Assembly (NCBI GenBank): GCA_031216915.1
Contig: CM062292.1
Span: 67,754,790 to 67,818,789 of the forward strand
Reading direction: 5' to 3'
DNA: 64,000 nt
DNA from: Pictodentalium vernedei
Lineage: Eukaryota; Mollusca; Scaphopoda; Dentaliida; Dentaliidae
This document shows, piece by piece, positions 10,429 through 20,400 of this stretch; the first letter of the stretch is position 1, and each line of letters begins with the position of its first letter. The position numbers and the translations under genes were made by a program. A model generated the notes under the pieces. That model searched no databases, was not told the origin of the DNA, and saw only the letters and a list, made by a program, of their open reading frames with translations.

Positions 10429-11475
10429 CTAATGGCTAGGGCAGACAACAGCCTCAGCAGAAGAAAGAGGACCCAATGCAAAAAGGTCCTCTGTCTGCTC
10501 CTGCAACTGACGCAGATAGAAGGTGGAGAAAGTAGAGGCATTTCTCCAGTAGGCTGCCTGCATAACATCCGACAACTTGACGGAGTTAGAATAAGCCCAA
10601 GAGGTAGACAATGCATGCACCTCGTGGGCAGAAATACGACTGGTACTACAATTGCCAGCTGCTAAATGACCGTAAGCCGTACGAATAGCAAGACAAATCC
10701 ACCAAGAAATGGATTGAGGAGAGATCTTCTGTCGACCAGGAATAAGAGACAGAAAAAAACGTTTCCTGCCTTTCCGTATGAATTGTGTCTGATTGAGATA
10801 AATGCGAATAGCACAGACCGGACAGAGTAAAGGGCGATTACCCTCAACAAAAGGAAGAGCCCTGATACAGATAGGAGGAGGAGTAGTATCTGGTAACTGA
10901 TTCTTGGCCAGAAAAGAGCAATCAGTGGTAAAAGTAACACTGTTGGGAGAGCTCCTAAAAAAGGCCGGGTCAACCGAGAGGGCGTGAAGCTCACTAACCC
11001 GTCTGGCAGAAGCAAAAGCCATCAGAAAAGCCGTCTTATATGTGAGAAAATGCATATCCACCTGGGATAAAGGTTCAAACGGCGGCGCCCCCCCCCCCCT
11101 CCCAAGCAAAGCAGCACCTACGAAAGATTCCATCGTGGGGTAAGCTGCAAAGTCCGAGGCCTTTTCAAAGAAAAGTGCCTAACAAGCTTGGAGTGGTAAG
11201 GATTAGTGCCGATACAACGCTTCCCCACATAAGAAAAAGTCTCTGAAAGCATGGACCTGTAACCCTTGATGGTAACAGGCTAGAGACCCCGAGAATCAAA
11301 CAGATATACCAGAGACTCCGCAATCTGTGAAAACGAAGGATTGGCATAATCAACAGAGTGATCAGCACACCATCGACAGAAGACCTTCCACTTAGCTGCA
11401 TAAGCTAAATCAGTGGAGTGCCTCCTTGAAGAAGAAATGCACTCCACTGCTCATCTCGAAAAACCTCGACGGAGG
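10429..11475 (-). pseudogene. DIRS tyrosine recombinase, copy 2, inactivated
   Basis: The C-terminal part is open (11133-10429) and carries the catalytic domain. ASARRVSELHAL holds the first catalytic Arg, ISAHEVHALSTSWAY is the HxxR box, and STFSTFYLRQL holds the likely Tyr nucleophile. In the HxxR box the Arg is His (codon CAT), which fits a CpG transition from CGT. The N-terminal domain (about 11475-11134) has a stop, TAG at 11282-11280, where copy 1 has CAG (Gln). It also has Cys (TGT) where copy 1 has Arg (CGT) in the VGKRR-like stretch. The enzyme would insert the circular intermediate into host DNA; this copy cannot encode an active one. Confidence 0.87.
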
Positions 11476-13380
11476 AGACAGGACCTGACAAAAGATATGC
11501 GTGAAGGCACAATGAAGTCGGGTCAATGGGAAACCTCCTCGGGTGACCTTGGCAAAGAAGGTTGCGACGTAGAGGGAGACGTGCCGGAACCGCCGCCATT
11601 AGCGAGCGGAGCTGATTGATCCACACCCGCTGAGGCGACAGGGGAGCGATCAGAATGATTCAACAACTGCAGGTTCGAATTTTGGCTAGAACCTGAGGCA
11701 GAATCGGAACCGACGGGAAGGCGTAGCCGACTAGACCATTCCAATCGAGTGACAGAGCGTCCACGGCAAAAGCCAGAGGATCTGGACACGGGGACACGAA
11801 AGTGTCCACCTGATGGTACCAACGAGTCGCAAAGAGATCGATATTGGTACGACCCCAGGTATCGTAAAGAGACTGGAACACTGCCCTGTGGAGCATCCAC
11901 TCGGTGGAAATGACCCTGCCCCGTCGGGACAGGGAGTCGGCTAGGACGTTCAGACAACCAGGAATGTGACGAACAACCACCCCGGCGTAGACATCCTGAG
12001 CGAGCAGTAGAAGATCCTGAGCCAATTCGTACATTGGAACCGACTGCGTGCTACCCTGGTTCCGAATGTAAGCAACCACTGTCGAATTGTCAGACAACAG
12101 AAGGACCTGGCGATTCGACAGGTGAGGGATCCACTGCCTGAAACTCAGAAGAGCAAGAAGCTCCTTCTGGTTGATCCTGGTCCCACATCCTGTGAAGGGA
12201 AAGACCTAGAGGATCCAACATCGCACCCCATCCGAGATCACTGGTATCTGGCGTCAGAATGCGATGGGATGTGGGTAAGTCCAACGGAACACCCTGCGTA
12301 AGCCACTGGACATCCATCCAGGGGAGAAGGTGAGGATAAAGAGATTCTGGAAACTGAAGCACTAGATCCAGAGAATCTACATTCGGCCTCCAACGAATAA
12401 GCAGAAAGTGTTGGAGAGGTCTGACATGCAGCCGACCTAGAGGAATGAGATCCGTCACCGAACCACAGAGACCGATCAGTTGGAGAATACTCTGTGCCGT
12501 CGCGGATGTGGACTGGGACAGAGTCAGAGCAAAAGCTGAGAGAATCACAGCCTTGGCCTGGGGAACCGCCACCAAATTGAATTGGGTGCAGAACGCCATC
12601 CCCAGATGACAAAACGACTGAGAAGGGATCAGGTCCGACTTCTCCTCGTTGACTCTGAATCCTAGCGACGTTAGCAAGCTCAACAGAGTGGCGACATCCA
12701 ACTCCAGTATGGCAGCATTGGAATGCCTCTGGAGGATATCGTCGAGATATGCCGAAGTAGTCACCCTGGACTGTGTGCAATGGAAAGCTATCACATGCGA
12801 CATCAGTCTGGTGAAGGCCCAAGGAGCCAGGTTGAGGCTGAAAGGTATGGCCTTGAACTGGTAAACTCGCCCCAGAAAAGCGAACCTGAGATACTTTCGT
12901 GACGCCCAATGAATCGGAACGTGAAAGTAAGTGTCTTGCAGGTCGATGCTGGAAGCAAAATCTCCCTGGTGAAATGAACAGCGGGCCGACCTGAAAGTCT
13001 CCATGCTGAACTTGGGAGCAATGATAGACCAGTTCAGGATACTCAGATCGATAACCGGTCGGAGTCGGTCGTCCTTCTTCGGCACCAAGAACAGGCGGGA
13101 ATAGAACCCCACTGACTGAATGTTCTTGATGACCTCGATAGCCCCCTTTGCCAGGAGATTGTCTATCTCCGTGGACAAAAGTTCCCGATGTAAAACGTCT
13201 GAAGGAACGGTGGTTGGAAGAGGCACCCTGGACAGAGTGTGGTGCCTCCGGAAGGATATTCGCAGCCCGGACCGAACAACATCTAACACCCAAGGATCGG
13301 ATGTGATGGTGGCCCAATGGTTTGCGAACTCTGCTATCCTTCCTCCAACCTGGGACGAGGCCCGCGAGAGGAGAAACCAC
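11405..13380 (-). pseudogene. DIRS reverse transcriptase / RNase H, copy 2, frameshifted
   Basis: Codons equivalent to copy 1 residues from about 44 (LDVVRSGLRISF) to LSLHRMWDQDQ are open at 13289-12170. They keep VPKKDDRLRPVIDLS, SIDLQDTYFHV and AYLDDIL. A 17-bp deletion near 12178 between two ttgat repeats then shifts the frame, and the RNase H part (TDNSTVVAYI-like, HIPGCLNVLADSLSR) continues in other frames to 11660. The C-terminal VWINQLRSLM...FRDEQWSAFLL stretch is open to 11405, about 35 codons further than in copy 1. Changes inside conserved blocks (D for G in PKKDGR, T for A in DLRDAY) also suggest relaxed constraint. Confidence 0.85.
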
Positions 13381-15522
13381 CTCCTCTACTGAATGAAGAA
13401 TCCTGAGACTTTCCTCTAGTATGCCGACGCTTACCCTTACCCCTTGAGTAAGAAGTAGAAGCGGTAGCAGAAGGATCAGCCTTTTGCTTCGCAGAGGAAG
13501 CAGAAGGGTACTTGTTAGGCTTGGAACGGCCCCTGCCTCCCCTAGAAGGCTGATCAAGCTGACGAAACAGCAGCTGATCTTTGGAATGACGTAGGACGTC
13601 ATCCCGGACCGTCGACACAGAACCATGGAAAAGTTGCGGACCTGCCAAAGAAGCAGATTGAAGAGCAGCGCGCTGCTCCTCAGGAAGGGATCGGCCTGTG
13701 TCCAGCACAGAGTCCCTTCGAACTAATTCCAAATTAGCCGTGTTACAGGCATGCATGTAAGATGCATGAGCGCCTTGGACAGCACATGCAAAGGAGCCTG
13801 TACCTTGTCAAACTTATCTGGAGGCAGATAAGCAGCTAAAGCTGAGACGACGTGATCTGAGAGAGAAAGCATACCAAGCATCTCTCTCGAAAAGCCCAAT
13901 GTGGACTCCAGAGTCGTCATCGGAATGATGGCAGACTTGGGCTTGGAAAGCCCGAGAGAATTGGAGTCCTGATCCAAAACCGTCAAAGTCTGGCAGACTG
14001 ACGGATTGGCGGAATCGTAGGAACGATAACGCACCGGAGGCAAAAAGGTGTCAACCCTGGTGAAGAAAGGAGCCTTCATAGCCTTGGAACTCAGCCTAGA
14101 GTCCAAGGCTGAAAATGCTTCAACCACCTGTACCGACTGGCAAGGTCGAAGACGCCCAGAAGCAGGTTGCTCCCTAGGCTGTAGGCGCGCAACCAATGAT
14201 CGCGGCCTGGCTGATACTGTCGGCTGGTTTGATGGTTTGAGATCCGGAAGGAACCCAAACACAAAATCAAGAGCTGCCCCCAAGTCCGAAGACTGCTGGG
14301 TCTCAACATCAAGCATGTCTGACTCCTCCCCTGAGTCGGAAGACACTTAGCCCCTCGTGGGCAAACCAGCCGACGCCTCGCATGGTGTAGGAACACCAGG
14401 GGGATCAGAAAGCGGCCTGTTTCCAATCCCTGGAGGCGGCGCCATGGGGGCGCCTGGAAACCACTCGCTGGGAAGGCTCTTGGACAGAACCTGAGTGAGT
14501 AAGGAGAGGGCCTCCCTAAGCTCACTGCCCGTACCGGCCGGTTCGACATGGGAACGAACCGGCAAAGTGGCTTCACCTCTGACCCTCTTAACCAGCGAAG
14601 GGTCACGATCCTCCAAAACACCTGACGCGGGACAACGGGCGGCAGCCAAAACGTCTGAAGGCAGACGTGTATAGGGGTACGACACACCCCGAGGATCAAC
14701 ATAGTGGGAAGTCATGAGAGTCACCGCGGACCTCTGTGGAGCAGAAGGTCCAGGCTGCACAAAAGACGTTGATCCCCCAAAACTGGTCGTGTGGCCAGAA
14801 TGAGTGGATGGAAACGCCACGGAGTTCATAGTGTCCCCACTAAGAACATCCGAATCCATTGACACAACTGTGGTGCTCGACGGTGCAGAGACCACAGTAG
14901 AGGGTTCGGCCGGCAGCCCCTTCCAACTTCGCCGAGTTGAAGTCAGGGAAGGCTGAGGCCGATATCCCACGTCCACACTATCAGACCTCCCTGCAGTCCC
15001 CTGCAGGGATAAGCCGAGGCCCGCTGAAACCGAAGACGAAGCAGATGGACCAGCAGTAATAGTAGATACGTCGGGAGTCGTTGAGGTTGGTGGAATTGTG
15101 GAGAGAGCACCCCTGCTCAGCTCCGAAGGAGGAGTCACAACCCTAGTGACAGCCTCAGATGTCGACTGGATGGGGAACGCAGTCCCAGAACCAGGCACCT
15201 CTTCACCAGACAACTCAACGGCTCCCGCAGTATCCACTACAGGAATAGACTGCACATCCCCCACGGAGGAGGAATAACTCTCACCAGACATGGTCGGCTC
15301 TGGAGCCCCAGAACGACCACGTTCTCCTTTCCCGTGGGAGCGAGAGGTACGGCCACGAGAACACACAACACAGTTCACGGACGCCCAGAAAGTGGATGAC
15401 CACGATCCACAGAGACCACAGGGCCGATCGGCCGAACACCCATTAAATGACGAGCATGAAGCATGTGAATCGTCCACATGCTTTGGAAGCAAACATTGCC
15501 CACAAGGTATAGTCCTGGGCAT
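13334..15522 (-). pseudogene. DIRS gag, copy 2, interrupted by a stop and a frameshift
   Basis: The ATG at 15522-15520 opens MPRTIPCGQCLLPKHVDDSH with CxxC pairs (CGQC, CGLC). The frame then runs open for about 390 codons to a TAA at 14349-14347, where copy 1 has TAT. The next segment (14346-13723) keeps the conserved middle (YRSYDSANPSVCQ, SREMLGMLSLSDHV). A net 4-base loss near 13755 shifts the frame before the basic C-terminus (13756-13334). The N-terminal third is the better copy of the two in this window. Confidence 0.82.
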
Positions 15523-15972
15523 GATAGAGGTGAGAGAAGCAAAGAAGGTGAAATCAGATGAAAACAGAACACCCCCAAAGAAGAGAGAAAGGTGACAGAA
15601 AATTAGACACCAGATGGTCGACCGGGAACCAAACAACAGAATGACCACTCTCAAAGAAGAAAATCTGCAGAAGCGGTAGCCCGCTGACACCTAACTCTAA
15701 CACAATTTGAAAAATGAACAATTTAAACATTTACAATAATTGTGAAAAATTAAGTCCGAACCGCATGGCACACGAAATTCGCACGCGACTCGGATAAAGA
15801 ACAAATAAAAAACATTATGGAGAATAATTGTATAGAGAATATAATAAATAAAACAGTTCCTGATAATACAAAAGGATACTTGGATCCAAGATGAAGCAGG
15901 AGACAACAATCAACGAGTTGGATGAACACTGATACGAGTGCAGAAGAACATCTCGTCACATGGCGGACGAAA

Positions 15973-16233
15973 AAAAGAATGAGTCATTAGCGATGTATAT
16001 GCGCACTGGCAACGGAAGTCGTGGAGTTGTACTTGGAAGAGAGCATCCCATACTGGGTCTGCGCCGGTTGCACTCGACCCAGTTTTGGCTTATTATTTCT
16101 TGGTGCTTTTGCACCACTTTTCTTTCCCAAATTACTTGGGAAAGACAAAAATAGAGAGTATATTATCCGAGTTAGGGACTTCCACTGTAGTGCAAGCCTG
16201 TAGTAAACAATTGTGGGTAGGTTGATAAGAAAT
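15973..16233. repeat. DIRS copy 2 right inverted terminal repeat
   Basis: It matches copy 1 at 5065-5303 directly and the left repeat of copy 2 inverted. It ends gttgataagaaat at 16233, after which copies 1 and 2 diverge (ttcagtc versus gaaaacg). That marks the element boundary. Confidence 0.9.
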
Positions 16234-17382
16234 GAAAACGTCTAAAACAAAATAAAGTCGGTTCACAAAAAAATAAGTTAACCCATAAATGAGAAAATAT
16301 TAAATAAACAATCATCTCCAACAAATACATTAATCCAGTAATGCCTATGGGTCTCGCGAAATATGCCTATGCCATTCCAATTCGTTATGTAAAACACCCA
16401 CCAATTCAAACATACATCGCATTCTGTCTATATATAGAATAAAAGTAAAGCAAAGTGAGAAATTATTGAATACTCCTTTTAACCCTTTACCCAACGCAGA
16501 CGATATCAAAATTTATTATTTTAAATATCATTTTTCTAATTTGTTCAAAAAATTTCAACAAAACTATATCATGTGACCCCTCATTGGAATGAGCTCGATG
16601 AGCTTGTCCCAATGAGGGGTCACATGATATGGTTTTGTTGAAATATTTTGAAAAATTAAATTTTTTCAACTGCTCAATTTGCATATTACGCGGGCGGATG
16701 CGGGCGATTCATTAGGTAAAGGGTTAAATGAAAAATTTTCATAGGCAAAGAGACTATAAAATCAGGTATCCACAGTATAGTAATGAGTCAACATAAAAAA
16801 ATTGATGTCACAGCTACACTACAAGACAAAAGTAGTTGTCGTAACAACCGTGGTATAATCAGGAATCAAAATGCGGTTGTTTATCGCAGTATTTTTATTT
16901 TCGATTGAAGAGAAATTACAAATTATATAAATATACAGCCTTGGACTGAAGATTTTCATTCACATCACAGGTTCGAGGTACTTTTAAAAAGTGTTTTAAA
17001 GGGCTTAGGCCATTTCTATTGACTGTTAATGAGACATGGAGCAGTAGCGTGTTAAGACCACGAATCTGTGGTCGAACTTCAAAACTGAATTCTGCAAACA
17101 ACCAAGTACACATTAATAAAAAAAATAATTTCTCGAACCTCCAACATGGAATGATACATTATGTAGGCCAATGGTTTATTTTCATTTCCCATTTCGTTTA
17201 CAAACGATCGACAACCACATTTATCGTTTTACTTCAATCGAGAAATGTAAGCTGTGTTTTTTGTATCATTTATGACCACATATAAAACAAAATGCAAGAT
17301 AATTGCAGTTTTGCAACAACTACTTCCAACTTGTAGTGTTGGCATTCACTTGGAAATCAAACATGACAAATAAAAGTATTAC
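16234..17382. other. Coronin intron 6 sequence; one MITE, otherwise nothing recognised
   Basis: Apart from the piggyBac-type MITE at 16479-16727 I see only AT-rich sequence. I searched the minus strand for the next coronin block (GDGxIRYYE) and did not find it. Confidence 0.5.
16479..16727. mobile_element. piggyBac-type MITE, subfamily A
   Basis: TTAA at both ends with inverted ends ccctttacccaac / attaggtaaaggg. The two subterminal arms differ (gcagacgatatcaaaattta and acgcgggcggatgc). A central foldback with arms of about 55 bp (ttcaacaaaac...atgtgacccctcattgga) meets at gagctcgatgagct. TTAA duplication and CCC...GGG ends are piggyBac features. No transposase. Confidence 0.88.
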
Positions 17383-17487
17383 CTTTCCTGCCACAAAGAC
17401 AACTTTGCTATCGTGATCATAGTATGGCAGAAGAACACCACTAGAGAAATCTATTGTTTCTGTTCTGATAGACTTTGACATGTTTCT
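17383..17487 (-). CDS. CORO2: Coronin coding exon 6 (residues 250-284, WD blade 5)
   Basis: Acceptor TTTTCAG|AGA and donor AAG|GTAATA enclose 35 codons, [20 protein letters not shown] followed by [25 protein letters not shown] is conserved in type II coronins. The next block should begin GDG. It was not found between 1 and 17382, so this is the last exon in the window. Confidence 0.92.
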
Positions 17488-20400
17488 CTGAAAACAGATA
17501 AGGCCATGGTTAGTTAATTTTCAGTTCATTGTTATTCCAGGTTATCAGATTATTAATTATATACATATCCCTTTCCATAAGATGCATATTTTATCATTTT
17601 GCACTTACACACTTACTTCCTTGCATGTGTAGGTTGTCTTAGATAGTAGAATTTTCAATGGTCAGGGTTATATACTGAATAGCCTACAACAAAATGTACC
17701 ATCAGTCAACATTTTACCCTTAATAACCAGTGGCGGTGATAGCTTTTCGCTGGCGGAGGGGCAAGCCCAAAATTTTCCGACAGACCAAAAATTTTCCGAC
17801 AGTGTAACAACAACAAAAACCCAAACAAACAGAAAGAATCTGTTGTTTACTGCAAATGTACTGAAAATTGGTCTTTTTCACCCCAAATTTACCCAAAATG
17901 GCATGTTTTTATCCCCAAAGCCAGCATTTTAATGTTATTAGGCATAAATTCGCCTAAAAATGGTCCCAAAAAATTTCCGACAAAACTTCTGGTGGGGGGG
18001 GGGGGGAGCTCCACCCCCGCCCCCCCCCCCCCCCCCTTTATCTATGCCACTGTTAATAACATCAGACTATTGCCTCATTATTGCCAGATTGCTGTAGCAA
18101 TCTGGCAATAATGAGGCAATAATCTGGCATTTCAATGGATGAAGAAGAAACATGAAATGGTGTATTCTCCTGGTCCTATAAAGAAGGTGACCCATTTACA
18201 AAGCCAATAATAAAGAAAATGCATTATTATTTTGAACAAAAAACAAAATGAGGCGATTAACGTTAAACCTAAAATGAATTAACCAAGAGAGCTGAGGATT
18301 TTAGTATTAATAACTTTTGATGTCGCATCATGTAAATACAGTGGAGCCCACTTAAATGGATATCTCTTAATTGTATATCCCTGTTAATTGAATATAATTT
18401 TCAAACACAAAACCATTTACCATACCTTCAGTGCAAATTTGATCTGTTAATTGCATATGGGTTGTAGAGTAAACTCCTGTTAATTGTATATAAATTTTTG
18501 CAATATGTCGAAAAAATTACTGTAACACGCACCAAAATCCCCTTATTTATCAACCTTTTTGGCCTCACTACATCCAATACAGGCATTTATTCTGTTATAT
18601 CTTGTTTGACAGAGCTCTATGAGCTCTGTCAAACAAGATATAATAGAATAAATGCTCAGTTTACTTCCAGAACACAGGAAACTGACCAAATTCCTGTTAA
18701 TTGTATACTCCTGTTAATTGAATAATTTTCACTGACAAAATGGATATTCAATTAAGAGGATTCTACTGTATAGAAAACAAATACTGTGTTTACAGAGAAT
18801 AACGTATCAATAGCACTGTTAACCCTTTAACCAAGTCACACGATATCAAAATATATTATTTTAAATTTTATTTTTCCAACTTTTTCAAAAATTTTCAATA
18901 AAACGATAAAACTCAGGTCGAGCGCATGTGACAGGAATCAACGACCCTTCATGGAGTTTCCCTGTATTTCACCTTTGGCCTGCATGAAATACAGGAAAAC
19001 TCCAAATCGGGTCAGTGATCTGTCACCATATTCCTTGTATTCTGCCTTTATTGTACAAAAATGTCTAATTGTCCAGGCAATCAAATCTTGATAAACCCTT
19101 CAAAAAAGATAGAGTTGCACATTAGATATGAAGCCATTCCATTGAGTACTCTGCAAGTTATTTATGAATTAATTTTAAGGCAGACAAATTCTAAGTCCAG
19201 AAAGGTCAATGACTCTGGCAATAAAATCTTGAACGACACCTACATTTCGCTTTGGGTATACAGCAATAGGATACACTTGCATACCAAATATCAAGTCACT
19301 CAACCAAGTAGTTTACAAGTTATTCATGATTGAATTTCGGGATGGATGGACGGATGGACTGACGGATGGATGGACTGATGGACAAGGTGATTCCTATATA
19401 CCCCCAGTAGGGGTAAAAAACATGCCACAGATGTCATACAGGCCAGTAATGTAATATTTGTTGAAGAACATCCAGGGCATGTAGTCTGCACTTTTCACCT
19501 CATGACACAGAACATTCACACTTTGGATTCAAAGGTGTGAGGATGCTGATCGGTTTGAACTAAGCTGCCACCAAAATACAAAACACGCTGCTAGGTCTGA
19601 AGGCTGCCTGAGCTACCACCTAAACTATCCAGATGAGCGTGGGTACCTAACAATGGATTTTGATAGAACTACAGAACTAAAGTCTTCTTGTAAGTGTAGT
19701 ATTTTTATAGGAGGATCCATTCCCCCACTGGTCACGACACAAAAGACTTGGACAATATGCTGGTTGTGCCTTTGGAAAAACCAAAGAAGAGGAAGAACAA
19801 GAAGCGGCCCTCTGTCAGGTGACAAGATTCCTGCTGACTGACAAAGTTCTTGGATAAGAAGAATAGGGAGTAGGAGGTTGGAACATCAACCACCCACCAA
19901 AAACCCTCAGTCACCTGCCTCCAACTCAATTCTTTTCTTGCAGGAGATAAAACCAGAGAAGAATCTATGGACATGCTCATATTCAGCATGGCTCTGTCCT
20001 CTCATGAGGGTAGTGAAATGGCCTCGGTGATTGAGGATAGTTTGCTCAGACCTTCGACTCTGAATTCTTCTATACTGCTGAACCAAAGCTCAGTACAGTT
20101 TTCAAAAAAGGGTACCACAGTAAGTAATCCTGCTACTGGAAACAAACTGCTACTTACTAAGCAATGGCTCTCAAGGTTAATCAGTTTTCAGTAGCAGGAT
20201 TACTAAATTATGCTTCTACAGAAGGGCTGCAACGATACGTCTCACTCACGATACAATATGTATCGCAATTTTTTTTCACAATACATTACATGCAGTACAT
20301 TGAGAGTGAATTATCAGTAATAAAAGGCCCCCAAACTGCACAGAGTCCAACTTTCATTTGACCAGTAACATCCAATTTCCTTTCTAGTGCTTGAGAAAGA

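Larger units (their letters stand above)
9786..16233 (-). mobile_element. DIRS-type retrotransposon, copy 2, complete structure with coding lesions
   Basis: This is a full element of about 6.45 kb. It has a right inverted terminal repeat (15973-16233), gag (15522-13334), reverse transcriptase/RNase H (about 13380-11405), tyrosine recombinase (about 11475-10429), an internal complementary region (10136-10223) and a left inverted terminal repeat (9786-10056). Outer ends were placed by matching them to the internal complementary region, which contains the reverse complements of both ends joined at a shared attt. No target duplication is expected for DIRS. Coding lesions include a stop and two frameshifts across gag and RT, a stop in the recombinase, and loss of a catalytic Arg. 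Confidence 0.92.

Noticed and set aside
12238..13626. 462-residue open frame across copy 2 gag end and RT
   Set aside because: Wrong frame for all conserved RT motifs; shadow frame.
16880..17285. Open frames near 17.0 kb as possible further coronin exons
   Set aside because: No WD or coronin motif and no suitable splice sites in the right frame.
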